From: Gemmataceae bacterium | Lineage (GTDB): Bacteria > Planctomycetota > Planctomycetia > Gemmatales > Gemmataceae | Direction of reading: 5' to 3' | Assembly: GCA_028288765.1 (NCBI GenBank) | Contig: JAQGHQ010000478.1 | Coordinates: 34,532-98,531 of the forward strand | DNA: 64,000 nt | Translations under genes and position numbers: made by a program | Notes under the pieces: generated by a model | The model's database searches: none | Told to the model about the DNA's origin: nothing | What the model saw: only the letters and a program-made list of their open reading frames with translations | Shown: positions 8,796 through 17,749 of the stretch, in pieces | How the letters are laid out: each line of letters opens with the position of its first letter | Numbering within the stretch: position 1 is the stretch's first letter

Positions 8796-10496
8796 TTACT
8801 TCCCCTCGAAATCCTTGGCGAACGCCTTCGGGCTCAGCTCCTCGCCGGTGGCGTGCTTGGTCAGGGCCTTCCAGTCGAGCGTCCGGCCGGGCTCGAACAC
8901 CTTCTTCTTCATGAACGCCCCGACCCCCTTCTCGCCGATGTAGGTCACCGTCCGCGGGTCCGCGCTGAACACCTCCTGGGACAGGGCGTGGTGGACCTGG
9001 GAGGCGAACAGCTGGCCCATCATGTAGTTGTGGTAGTACACCGGCGCGCTGCAGATGTGGATCTTGCTCGCGTAGTCCGGGGCGGTCCGGCCCTTGGGCC
9101 GCTTCACCTGCTGGTACTTCTCCACCAGGTCCCACCAGAGGGCGCTCAGGTCCTGGCCGGGGTTCTCGTACATCCCCTTCTCGAACCGCAGCATCACCTG
9201 GCACCACCGGCTGAAGATCAACAGCTGGTTCCGCCGCACCTTCGCGGCCGCGTCCTCGAACGCCTGCGCGTTCTCGACCCTCACCCCCATCTTCTCCAGC
9301 CACGCCCGCGACTTGCTGAACCGCTCGAACTGCATCGCCACCCCCTCGGTGGTGAGGATGTGCGACTCGGCCCGGAGCACGTACGGCAACGCCTTCGGGA
9401 TGTTCTTGCTCGAATACACCGAGTGCCCGAGCTCGTGCAACATCGTCCCCATCCAGTACTCGTTCGGGACGATGTTGGCGAGCACCCGGACGTCGCCCTC
9501 GCGGTCGATGTCCGAGCAGAAGGCGTGCGGGCTCTTCCCCTTCTTCTCGTGCAGATCGCTCCGGGCGATCACGTCGTCGACCGGCAGGCCGATCCCCTTG
9601 TAGAACGCCTTGCACAGCTCCAGGATGTCCGCCCGCTTGTACGGCTCGTCGAGGTCCGCCTTGAATACCGCCGGGGATTCCTGGAAGAACGGGTCGTGGT
9701 AGTGCCACGGCATCAGGTCGGCCGGCTGTACCCCGCAGGTCTTGGCCAGCCGCTCGTCGATCTCGGCCTTGGCCGCGGTGAACGGCCCCTTCGTCAGGCC
9801 GTCGAGGTCGTCGAACAGTTTCAGGAGTTCGTCGCCCTTCTGCTCGTTGAGGGTGAGCATCAGGGCGTGGAAGTTCGGGAAGCCGAGCTTCTTCGCCATG
9901 TCGTTCCGGTGCCCGACCAACTCCTTCAGATCGGCCTCGACCGCCTTCCCGACCCCCTTGCTCGCCTCCCACACCTTCCGGCGGACGTCCGAGTCGGTCG
10001 AGTTCTTGAGGACGCCGCGGACCTCGCTGTCGGGCATCTCCTTCCCGTCCACCTTCGCCCGGAAGATGTTGAACTGCTGTTCGACCGCGTTCGACTTCGC
10101 GGTGATCCGCTTGAGCAGGTCGGGGTCGACCTGCTTTTCCAGGTAGGCGAGGTACAGGAGGTCGATCTGCCGGCCGAGGAGCGGGTCCAGGGCGCCCCCC
10201 TTGTCGCGGGCCTCCTTGATCGCCTTGAGCCGGGCGAAGGTCGGCTTGTCGGACAGGGCGGCGTCGATCTCGTTCTGGGCCTCTTCCTTCTTCTTGAAGT
10301 CCTCGTCCCGGCCGCTGATGTTGGCGTTCCACCACGCGATACCGGCCCGGACCTCCAGCGGTTTCACCTTCGCCTCGTGGTCGGCGATGAACTTCTTGGC
10401 GTCGTCGGCCGGGTCGGCGGAGGCGGTATCGGGGGTCAGCAGTCCGGCCACGGCGGCACCTCCGGCGAGCAGGAAAGAGCGGCGGTCGGGGGTCAT
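8796..10496 (-). CDS. Exported M2/M3-type zinc peptidase
   Basis: About 566 residues. The twin-arginine-like start DRRSFLLAGGAAVAGLL suggests Tat export with cleavage near ASA. The zinc site HELGH is at residues 354-358, and a Glu some 25-30 residues later (TTEGVAMQFERF) is the probable third ligand. The segment SPHAFCSDIDREGDVRV before the zinc helix and the all-helical character match the M2 (ACE-like) and M3 peptidyl-dipeptidase clan MA families. The role is probably trimming of peptides in the periplasm. The ATG at 10496 is preferred over a GTG two codons upstream. It lies 64 bp downstream of the prenyltransferase gene, so the two may be co-transcribed. Confidence 0.88.
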   Translation of the reverse strand: MTPDRRSFLLAGGAAVAGLLTPDTASADPADDAKKFIADHEAKVKPLEVRAGIAWWNANISGRDEDFKKKEEAQNEIDAALSDKPTFARLKAIKEARDKGGALDPLLGRQIDLLYLAYLEKQVDPDLLKRITAKSNAVEQQFNIFRAKVDGKEMPDSEVRGVLKNSTDSDVRRKVWEASKGVGKAVEADLKELVGHRNDMAKKLGFPNFHALMLTLNEQKGDELLKLFDDLDGLTKGPFTAAKAEIDERLAKTCGVQPADLMPWHYHDPFFQESPAVFKADLDEPYKRADILELCKAFYKGIGLPVDDVIARSDLHEKKGKSPHAFCSDIDREGDVRVLANIVPNEYWMGTMLHELGHSVYSSKNIPKALPYVLRAESHILTTEGVAMQFERFSKSRAWLEKMGVRVENAQAFEDAAAKVRRNQLLIFSRWCQVMLRFEKGMYENPGQDLSALWWDLVEKYQQVKRPKGRTAPDYASKIHICSAPVYYHNYMMGQLFASQVHHALSQEVFSADPRTVTYIGEKGVGAFMKKKVFEPGRTLDWKALTKHATGEELSPKAFAKDFEGK

Positions 10497-10560
10497 CAGC
10501 ACTCCCGGATCAGGGGGTCGGTGGTGGGGGTCACTCCCCGGTCCCCGGCGGGGAGCGGGG

Positions 10561-11478
10561 TCAGGTGGAGTAGACCCATTTTCCGAGGACGAGGGCGGGG
10601 GGCAACAACAAAAGGACGAACAACCCGGGGGCGCCGACGAACGCGGTCGCGAGGACGGCGTCGAGGGCGACGAGACCGAGGACGCACCTCTTTACCGCCC
10701 GCTGGACTTCCTTCGGCCCCGGCGTCCGGACGGCTTGCGCGACCGGTACACCGACCAGGAACCCGAACGCGACGAGCAGGTACGGGAAGAGGACCGCCCC
10801 GGGACCGGGCGACTCCGGCAGGCGGGCCCGGAGGGTGAGGGCGAGTACGAGCGCCGCCCCGATGACCCCGGCCGCGGCGAGTAAGTGCCACCGCCGGCTC
10901 GCGCCGGCCTCGGTCCGGGCAAACCATGTTACGCCGACGATGTAGACCCCGACAACGCCGGCGACGTGAACCCGCATCCCCGTGTTCAACGCCTCGTCGG
11001 GAATGACGGTCAGCCCGAGGAAAACGTTGAGGAACCGGCACGCGGCCATCGCGACCGGCCCGATCGGGGTCCGTTTCAGCCAGGCGTCGTAGAGCAGGAC
11101 GGCCGACGCGAGAGCAACACCGATCACCACCGCCCCGGCCAGGACGGCGAACCCGAGCCCGGCGAACACGAGAAAACTCCCCAGGATCGCGGCGCTGCGG
11201 AGCGTAACTCTGCGGGACGGGAGCGGTCGGAAGGGCCGGTCGCGGGTGTCCTCGGCGACGTCGAACACGTCGTTCCAGACCATCCCGGAGAGGTAGAGGC
11301 ATCCGGACGCGAGGGCGAGGAGAGCGACGGCCCCAGCAAATTCGCCCGCCGGCCGACCGGGGCCGACCGAAACACCGACGCATGCCGCCAGGGCAATATC
11401 CGCGAACGCGGTGAACACGTTCGGGAGCCGCAACAGCTGCGCATAAGCGAGAAGACGGGGGTGCGGGGCAAGGGACAT
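10561..11478 (-). CDS. UbiA-family membrane prenyltransferase (EboC-like)
   Basis: About 305 residues with eight or nine hydrophobic segments. The Asp-rich prenyl-diphosphate motif NDVFDVAEDTRDRPFRPLPS starts at residue 69, and a second Asp motif (LLYDAWLKRT) lies further on. UbiA enzymes transfer prenyl chains to aromatic or other acceptors in the membrane. The start LLRLPNVFTAFADI resembles EboC-type members of the family, but no other ebo genes are present, so the acceptor is open. The frame is open far upstream to 11892, but the ATG at 11478 begins exactly at the family's N-terminus. Confidence 0.87.
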   Translation of the reverse strand: MSLAPHPRLLAYAQLLRLPNVFTAFADIALAACVGVSVGPGRPAGEFAGAVALLALASGCLYLSGMVWNDVFDVAEDTRDRPFRPLPSRRVTLRSAAILGSFLVFAGLGFAVLAGAVVIGVALASAVLLYDAWLKRTPIGPVAMAACRFLNVFLGLTVIPDEALNTGMRVHVAGVVGVYIVGVTWFARTEAGASRRWHLLAAAGVIGAALVLALTLRARLPESPGPGAVLFPYLLVAFGFLVGVPVAQAVRTPGPKEVQRAVKRCVLGLVALDAVLATAFVGAPGLFVLLLLPPALVLGKWVYST

Positions 11479-11927
11479 AAGCAAATCGTACTGAAACCGA
11501 AGGGCTCGAACCCTGTGGCTCCTGATCGGAAAAGACGGAACTGGTCGCCCGCTCTCAACACGGAAGGTGCCGAAGGGGTCGCCGCAACGGTGTGCTCGGG
11601 CGCGGTGGTTTTCGCCCCGGCAGCGGGCGAACGCCGCTCCGCGGCTCCCAATCGGGCGGGCGGTGGTTTTCGCCCCGGCGGGGCGGGGGCCGGTAGCCCG
11701 GGATAAAATCCCGGGCGGGCGAACCCCCGCCCGGCCCCGCGGCGATTCTCCGGGAGCTGCATCCGTCGGCCCGGCCCCAGGAGAACCGGCCTCGTCCGCC
11801 CGGGGTTTCTTCACCACCACCCGCGCAAGTTCGGTTTTCCGCAGCGTTCTACAAGCGGAAGGCCTGTCCTCGCGGTGCGCACACGCACCCAAATCTCACG
11901 TAAGTGCTTTTTAAGTTTGGATTTCCG
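11479..11927. repeat. Spacer with a duplicated 18-bp word and a 9-bp palindrome
   Basis: The 18-mer GGTGGTTTTCGCCCCGGC occurs twice (near 11604-11621 and 11661-11678), about 57 bp apart. It is followed by a perfect hairpin at 11695-11715, GCCCGGGAT-AAA-ATCCCGGGC. No gene is recognised in this 450-bp divergent spacer, which must carry the promoters of the prenyltransferase gene and of the small secreted protein. The palindrome looks like a dispersed repeat of the genome rather than a terminator. Confidence 0.65.
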
Positions 11928-12293
11928 ATGCTTGCCGCAGTCCGAATCCGGCTACTCCCCTTATGCACGGCTGTGCTAGCCGTGGTGGGGTTTGCCGGAG
12001 CAGCGGACGCCGGCTGGGTGACGATCAAGAACGACACTAACCAGGTGATCGTCGTGCAGTGTGGGATGGAGACCAACGGACAGATGAAGCGGTGCCGGCC
12101 GGTCCGTCTCCTGCCGGGCGAGGCGGTCCGCGAGTTCCGGGCCCCCCGGACGTTGATGGTCGAGGTGTTCGAAGGCCAGAACCCCATCAAGCTACTCCAC
12201 ACCGGCAACCTCGCGATCAAGCCCGAGAACCAGGCATTTTCCGTCTCGACGGACGGCCGTACCGTGAGCATCACACTGGCCCCCTCGCGCTGA
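11928..12293 (+). CDS. Small secreted protein of unknown function
   Basis: About 121 residues from the ATG at 11928; a GTG at 11904 in the same frame is possible. A clear signal peptide (MLAAVRIRLLPLCTAVLAVV, cleavage near ADA) precedes a 95-residue domain that looks all-beta (GWVTIKNDTNQVIVVQCG, then LPGEAVREFRAPRTLMVEVF). The opening 'xxVTIKNDTxQxIVV' resembles short exported beta-sandwich proteins, but I cannot name a family. It contains two Cys (VVQCG and KRCRP) that could form a disulphide. Confidence 0.7.
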   Translation: MLAAVRIRLLPLCTAVLAVVGFAGAADAGWVTIKNDTNQVIVVQCGMETNGQMKRCRPVRLLPGEAVREFRAPRTLMVEVFEGQNPIKLLHTGNLAIKPENQAFSVSTDGRTVSITLAPSR

Positions 12294-12429
12294 GCGGCCG
12301 TCCACATCCTCCGTCCAGGTCCCCGGCGACACTTTTCTTTTCTTCTAGCCCCACAAGTTGTTGCCGCCGGCCGGTCCTTCCGGCTAAAGTGTGAGAATTT
12401 CCCGGCCCTCCCCACCGCGATCACCTCCG

Positions 12430-13869
12430 ATGCCTACTAACGGTTACTCCCCGCTGCCGGGAACCGAGCGCCCGACCCGCGTCCGGTTTTCGATCCTGGG
12501 CCTGCTCTGCCTGCTGGCCATGATCACCTACCTCGACCGGGCGATGTACGGCAGCGCCAAAGGCCCGATGATGGAGGCGCTCGGCCAACCGGAGAAGAAC
12601 TTCTTTCTCGTCCTCGTCTTCTTCCAGGTCGCCTACGCCCTGTTCGAGATCCCGACCGGCTGGATGGGAGACATTTTCGGCCCGCGGAAAACTCTCATCC
12701 GGATCGTCCTGTGGTGGTCGCTCTTCGTCGCGCTGACCGGCTGCGCGGGGACGATCTTCCCCCGGACGGAGTGGGGGGTGGCGGCGTTCGTGATTTTCCT
12801 GGCGATGCAGTTCTGTTTCGGGATGGGCGAGGCCGGGGCGTTCCCGAACATCTCGAAGGCGATCTACAACTGGTTCCCGGAGAACCAGCGCGGGTTCGCC
12901 AAGGGAGTGACCTGGACGGCAGCCCGGCTGATGGGCGGGCTGACCCCGTTCATCTGGGCGCTCCTGGTCACGATCGGCGGCCTGGAATGGCGCGAGGCCC
13001 TGTGGCTATTCGCCGGGGTCGCGGTGGCGTGGTGCCTGGTGTTCATGTGGTGGTTCCGGAACGTGCCCGAAGAGCACCCGGCGGCGAACCAGGCCGAGGC
13101 CGAGGTGATCAACGCCGGGAAAGGCCGCCACACCGGTCCCGACGGGGTGCCGTGGCGGAAGATCTTCACCAACAAGAACGTGCTGGCCCTCTGCCTGATG
13201 TACATCGTGACCAATTTCAACTGGTACTTCCTGATGTACTACCTTCCGGGGACGCTCAAGGCCCAGTTCCCCGATTGGGGCAAGACGGACGGCGGGCTCC
13301 TGCTCCTCGCCCTTCTCAGCGGGGCCCCCCTCCTGGTCGGGATGGGCGGCTGTATGCTCGGCGGACTTCTGACCGACTGGTACATCAGCCGGACGGGGGA
13401 CCGGAAGTGGGGGCGACGGATCTTTCCGATGATCGGGTACGGAATGGCCGGGGTATGCTACCTGACCGCGGCGTTCTTCACCCACGACCTCCGCGTGTTC
13501 GCGGGGTGCCTGATCCTGGTCGGGTTCTTCAACGACCTGATCATGGGGCCGTCGTGGGCCACGGCCCAGGACATCGGCCGGCGGTATTCGGCGACCGTGT
13601 CCGGGACGATGAACATGGTCGGCAACCTGGGGGCCGCGGTCGGCAACCTCGTGACGGGTTTGATCCTCGCCGCGTACACCGTGAAGGTCACGACCGACGG
13701 CGTCGAAAAGGACGTCGTTCAGAACGGCGGGTATGTGGTGTGCTTCACGATGTACGCGATCGTCTACGGGCATGGGGTGTTGTCCTGGCTGTTGATCGAT
13801 ACGACGAAACCGATCATCCCGGAGGACGTCGCGCCTCCCGCCGATCCCCCGGTGGAAGACCCGTGGTGA
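12430..13869 (+). CDS. MFS transporter, anion:cation symporter type
   Basis: A 479-residue membrane protein with 12 predicted helices and the MFS signature loop DIFGPRKT between helices 2 and 3. The segments TYLDRAMYG, FGMGEAGAFPNISKAIYNWF and RGFAKGVTWTAARLMGG are characteristic of the ACS family (hexuronate, glucarate, phthalate and similar organic anions taken up with protons). The frame starts at 12391, but the ATG at 12430 gives the family's usual N-terminus. The substrate cannot be told from the context: the neighbours are a small secreted protein and a phosphoesterase. Confidence 0.9.
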   Translation: MPTNGYSPLPGTERPTRVRFSILGLLCLLAMITYLDRAMYGSAKGPMMEALGQPEKNFFLVLVFFQVAYALFEIPTGWMGDIFGPRKTLIRIVLWWSLFVALTGCAGTIFPRTEWGVAAFVIFLAMQFCFGMGEAGAFPNISKAIYNWFPENQRGFAKGVTWTAARLMGGLTPFIWALLVTIGGLEWREALWLFAGVAVAWCLVFMWWFRNVPEEHPAANQAEAEVINAGKGRHTGPDGVPWRKIFTNKNVLALCLMYIVTNFNWYFLMYYLPGTLKAQFPDWGKTDGGLLLLALLSGAPLLVGMGGCMLGGLLTDWYISRTGDRKWGRRIFPMIGYGMAGVCYLTAAFFTHDLRVFAGCLILVGFFNDLIMGPSWATAQDIGRRYSATVSGTMNMVGNLGAAVGNLVTGLILAAYTVKVTTDGVEKDVVQNGGYVVCFTMYAIVYGHGVLSWLLIDTTKPIIPEDVAPPADPPVEDPW

Positions 13870-13879
13870 CGGGCTGTTC

Positions 13880-14632
13880 TCACGCGACCGACGGCAGCGA
13901 GGTCTCCGGGAGCGGGGCGGCGGGCGGCACCGGCACCTCGTCGGGTACCGACTCGCCGTAAGAGCGGACCTCGACCACCCCGTCGGCGACCGCCAGATAG
14001 TGGCATGGTTTCTCGGTCCAGCACCCGCTGTTGTAGTACCGAACCGGGCCGGTTTCGTTCGCGCCCGCGTGGTGGGTGTGTCCGCAGCAGACGGCGTCGT
14101 ACCCCCGCTTCGCCGCGTACCGGACGGCGTCGTGCTCGATCTTCCGGGCACACCGGAGGAACGTCTTGCTCTTTCGCTTCGCCATCTTTGCAAAGTGGTG
14201 GGACTGGTCGATCCGCTGGAGCAGGTTGTAGACCCGGTCGGCCACCCAGGTCACGACCGGGTACCGGGAGATGAACTCGTCGAACCGGTGCCCGTGCAGG
14301 AACAGGATTCGTCGTCCGCCGCTTTCGATCACGATCTCGTCGGAACAGGTGACCCCGAGCAGGTGCGAGACGATCTCCGCCGGGCCGTCGTGGTTCCCGT
14401 TGATCCAGGTGATTTCCATCTCGTCCGACAACTTCCGGAGTTCCGACAGCACTTTCCAGTGCTGTTTCTTCAGCCGCCGAAAGTCGATCGAGTCGAACAC
14501 GTCGCCGTTGAGGATCAGGCGTCGGGCGGCCATCGCCCCGTGGCGCATCTCCTCCAGGAAGTGGACGAGTTGCTTCGCCTGACAGTTGTCGCTGCCGAGG
14601 TGGATGTCCGAGATGACGACGGCAGCGAGCAT
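13880..14632 (-). CDS. LpxH-like metallophosphoesterase
   Basis: A 250-residue calcineurin-like phosphoesterase. The metal-binding motifs appear in order: SDIHLG (D9, H11), NGDVFD (D44), NGNHDG (near residue 80), HGHRFD and CGHTHHAG. This set and the length match the UDP-2,3-diacylglucosamine pyrophosphatase (LpxH) group, which makes lipid X for lipid A. Planctomycetes also have many relatives of unknown substrate, so the role is tentative. The ATG at 14632 begins at the domain; an upstream in-frame ATG at 14674 adds 14 unrelated residues. Its 3' end is 10 bp from the MFS gene, convergent. Confidence 0.82.
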   Translation of the reverse strand: MLAAVVISDIHLGSDNCQAKQLVHFLEEMRHGAMAARRLILNGDVFDSIDFRRLKKQHWKVLSELRKLSDEMEITWINGNHDGPAEIVSHLLGVTCSDEIVIESGGRRILFLHGHRFDEFISRYPVVTWVADRVYNLLQRIDQSHHFAKMAKRKSKTFLRCARKIEHDAVRYAAKRGYDAVCCGHTHHAGANETGPVRYYNSGCWTEKPCHYLAVADGVVEVRSYGESVPDEVPVPPAAPLPETSLPSVA

Positions 14633-15078
14633 GGCAGCCCCCGATAGGTGATGGCGGCAGCGACCAGGCCACAACTCCTATTCCTTCAACTAGTAACTCA
14701 TCTGAGAGAATTGATGATGATCGTGTGAAGAGAAGGGGATTGTTTGTCGGACATGCGCGGGAATTCCGGGCTCGCCCTCCTGAGCACAACTTGTTCTCTT
14801 GAACAACCATACAGCCGATAATGGCCTACTGTCGGGAAAACCGACACTGTCGAGCAATCCAGCACAAAAAGGGTAGGGAGAGAGTTGATCGGGCGACATT
14901 CCCAGTCTACTATTCCACTGTCCCGCCGGATGGTGGCTGCGGTGAATGGGCGACGCTGCAGACGCCTCCGGCGGGACATTTTTTTCACTTCTATCGATTC
15001 ACTTCTTCCATATTTTTCCCCTCGCGTTACCCTTCTTCAGCTAGCCATAAAACTGGTCTATTTGATACGATCGGACTT
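14633..15078. other. AT-richer leader before the mcrB-like gene
   Basis: About 450 bp whose base composition is clearly lower in GC than the flanking genes, with runs such as CATATTTTTCCCC. The mcrB frame is open through part of it (from 14821), but the codons used there (Phe, Ser, His-rich, with rare AT-ending codons) do not fit the rest of the gene. I treat it as a regulatory or horizontally acquired leader. It must hold the promoters of both mcrB and the divergent phosphoesterase. Confidence 0.5.
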
Positions 15079-17745
15079 GTGAATCGCTTGCGCCACAAGA
15101 CCGGACGAGTGCGGGATCGGAGGCAGCTCCTACCGCTCAAGCCGCTGATCGAACTTTATCGGTCGGCTGTTTCAGCTCCACATCCCGATCCCCTCTGCGA
15201 CGCGATCCGGACGGCGCCGGCCAGTTGGTTGAACGTCGCCTTCCTCGACACAGCTGATGACGGCAGGCTGGCCGGCGCGATCAGCGGGTTCATGTCAGCC
15301 GTTAACCCCTTACCTTTCCACCTCGGGGTAGTTGAACGCCGCGCCCCGCTCTTGCGGCACGCCTTGAATCATGTTCTCCGCGGCCAAGACCCCCTCCCCG
15401 ATCGCCTCGCCCGGTGCGTAACTCCCGGGGAGGTGTACGCCGTCCCCGGGCTCGGGCCGACATTTTGGGCGGCCGTGGTCAAGGCCCTGGACCCCGCCCG
15501 ACTCCCGTTCTGGAGCCCGGCGGTGGAAGCCGGTCTGACCCGACTGGGACTCCTGCCCGAGCTTCCCGCGGACACCAGGGTCCGATTCGAGAGGGTCATG
15601 CAGGGGTTCGAAGCCGTGGGGACAGCTGCCCCCGATCTGTCTGCCTGGGCGATCGACGACTTCCTCATCCGGGTCGGACGGATGACAAGCCGGGAAATCC
15701 CCACCGAGCCCCCGGCCGCCGCAGACCGGTCGTGGTCACCCGATCCGGAGCGGATCCGGGCCGCCGTTCGGGAGGTTCGCACGCGGTCGCCGCTCCGGAA
15801 GCGAATCCGGGAGGTCGACAGTGAGACGACGGCAGCGTTGGTCCGCTTCCAGGCCGCCGCCCGCGACGGCGACTTCGAAACCGCCTGGGATGCGTTCCGC
15901 CGTGCCTTTCCCGACGCCCGCTGGGAACACGCCCTTCGTCACCTCGATGACGCGTATTCGCCGTCCCTCTCGCCGACCGATCGAGGTCGCCTCTGGTGCG
16001 AGGTCGCGGCCGTCCTCCGCGAGCGATTCCGCATCCACCCGCTCGAGCTTGCCGACGTCGTCCTCGCCGCGACCGCCCCTGCCGAAGTCGAGGAGCCGAT
16101 CGACGCCGCGTTCGGCGGGTTCTGTTCGGACACCTTCGCGTTCCTTGACGATCTCTCCGCCGCGAAGGGGAAGGAGTGGATGACGGACCGCCGGGACCGC
16201 TATCAGTTCGTGTTGCGGGAGCCGCTCGTCGAGTTGTGCGAGGCGCTCGCCGGGCGGTACGTCCTCCCGGTCCTCGGGATCGAGTACGGGTGGGACCTGG
16301 AGGCCGCCGCCCGGCCCGGCCGGGCACTCACCAGTATCTGCAAGAACGATTTCGGCCGGTCCGGGCCGTACCAGTCGGTGCAGTGGATCACCTTTTACCG
16401 CCGGGAGCAGGAGAACCGGCGGGCCGACGCCCAGTTCTTTATCCGGGTCGCGGCGGACGGTGTCCGGTTCGGCTTCCACCTCGGCCGGTCCGCCCGCGAG
16501 GCCGGAAAGCAGTTCCGGCGGAATGTTCAGGAGCACGCGGAGGTGATCCACGCCGCGCTGGCGGCCGGCGGGGTGTTCGACGAGTGCCGATTCTGGGCGG
16601 GCGACGACCTCGGCTCGCAAGTCGCCGTCCGGACGGCCGCCGATCTCCGGCAATGGGCCGCGAATAAGACCCTCGGGGTCGGGAAACACATTCCATCCGA
16701 CGCCCCCCTGCTCCGCCGGGACGAACTCGTCGGAGAGATTCTCCTCACGTTCGACAGGCTCGTCCCGGCGTTCGCGTGCGCGGCCGAGCTCGACCCCCGC
16801 CCCCTCCTGTCCCGGCGGGCCGGCGCGACCGACGGCGGCCCGCCGTTCGACCGGGCCGCGTTCACCCGTGAAACATTCCTGTCGGACCTCTGGCTCGACC
16901 GGATACTCGGCCTCTTGCGACTGAAACGCCAGCTGATTTTCCAGGGGGTCCCGGGGACCGGCAAGACCCACGTCGGCCGCTGTCTCGCGCGGTTCCTGAC
17001 CCGCGACCGGGCCGAGAACGTCAGGCTGGTGCAGTTCCACCCGGCGTACAGTTACGAGGAATTCGTGGAAGGGATCCGGGTCCGGAACGTCGAGGTGAAC
17101 GGGCGGAGCGAGGTGACGTACCCGGTGGAAGACGGGGTGCTGTGCGCCTTCGCCGAGCAGGCAGCGCACCGGCCGAGCGAACCACACGTGCTGGTGATCG
17201 ACGAGTTCAACCGGGGGAACCTGCCGCGGATCTTCGGGGAGTTGTTGTACCTGCTCGAATACCGCGACCAGGCGGTGACGCTGCCGTACTCGAAGCGGTC
17301 ATTCCGGCTCCCGGAGAACCTGCTCGTGGTTGCCACGATGAACGCCGCCGATCGATCGGCGGTGGCGCTCGACCAGGCCCTCCGGCGGCGGTTCTCGTTC
17401 GTCGAAATGCCGCCCGACCCGGCCATTCTCGCCGGCTGGCTTGAGCGGCATCCGCCCGCCGATCCAGAAGAAGCGTTCGGCCCGCGGGTGGTGAGGGTGT
17501 TCGAGGAGCTGAACCGCCGACTCGCCCGCGACCTGGGTCCGGACAGGCAGGTCGGTCACAGCTTCTTCATGGTCCCGGACCTGGACGCGGCCAAGCTGGC
17601 GGTGGTGTGGGAACACCACGTCCGCCCGCTGCTCTTGGACTACCTCGGCGGGCGGCACGAACGGCTGGCCCAATACGAACCCGAGCAGCTTCTCGGGGAC
17701 CGGGGGCGACGACCCAGATCTCGTCACGAACCAGTCGGGGGGTGA
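15079..17745 (+). CDS. mcrB: McrB-type AAA+ NTPase of a modification-dependent restriction system
   Basis: About 888 residues from the GTG at 15079; the exact start is uncertain. The C-terminal third is an McrB AAA+ domain: Walker A GVPGTGKT (residues 623-630), Walker B LVIDEFNRGNLPRIFGELL (near 707), and the McrB signature ATMNAADRS (near 754) followed by RRRF. In this family the motor binds GTP, assembles as a ring on modified DNA and drives the McrC nuclease. The N-terminal 600 residues should supply target recognition. They are not a known 5-methylcytosine domain that I recognise; residues 372-483 (ICKNDFGRSGPYQSVQW, AQFFIRVAADGVRFGFHLG) form a distinct alpha/beta unit. The stop is 4 nt before the next gene, so translation is probably coupled. 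Confidence 0.88.
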   Translation: MNRLRHKTGRVRDRRQLLPLKPLIELYRSAVSAPHPDPLCDAIRTAPASWLNVAFLDTADDGRLAGAISGFMSAVNPLPFHLGVVERRAPLLRHALNHVLRGQDPLPDRLARCVTPGEVYAVPGLGPTFWAAVVKALDPARLPFWSPAVEAGLTRLGLLPELPADTRVRFERVMQGFEAVGTAAPDLSAWAIDDFLIRVGRMTSREIPTEPPAAADRSWSPDPERIRAAVREVRTRSPLRKRIREVDSETTAALVRFQAAARDGDFETAWDAFRRAFPDARWEHALRHLDDAYSPSLSPTDRGRLWCEVAAVLRERFRIHPLELADVVLAATAPAEVEEPIDAAFGGFCSDTFAFLDDLSAAKGKEWMTDRRDRYQFVLREPLVELCEALAGRYVLPVLGIEYGWDLEAAARPGRALTSICKNDFGRSGPYQSVQWITFYRREQENRRADAQFFIRVAADGVRFGFHLGRSAREAGKQFRRNVQEHAEVIHAALAAGGVFDECRFWAGDDLGSQVAVRTAADLRQWAANKTLGVGKHIPSDAPLLRRDELVGEILLTFDRLVPAFACAAELDPRPLLSRRAGATDGGPPFDRAAFTRETFLSDLWLDRILGLLRLKRQLIFQGVPGTGKTHVGRCLARFLTRDRAENVRLVQFHPAYSYEEFVEGIRVRNVEVNGRSEVTYPVEDGVLCAFAEQAAHRPSEPHVLVIDEFNRGNLPRIFGELLYLLEYRDQAVTLPYSKRSFRLPENLLVVATMNAADRSAVALDQALRRRFSFVEMPPDPAILAGWLERHPPADPEEAFGPRVVRVFEELNRRLARDLGPDRQVGHSFFMVPDLDAAKLAVVWEHHVRPLLLDYLGGRHERLAQYEPEQLLGDRGRRPRSRHEPVGG

Positions 17746-17749
17746 ACTA

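Noticed and set aside
8339..8914. Single intact 191-residue gene on the plus strand
   Set aside because: The central part is in the wrong frame; the peptidase blocks are only recovered by switching frames, and the 3' part runs antisense into the M2/M3 peptidase gene.
14821..15078. Extra 86 N-terminal residues for the McrB protein from an ATG at 14821
   Set aside because: Base composition and codon use of this stretch differ sharply from the rest of the gene, and it has no domain; I treat it as leader.
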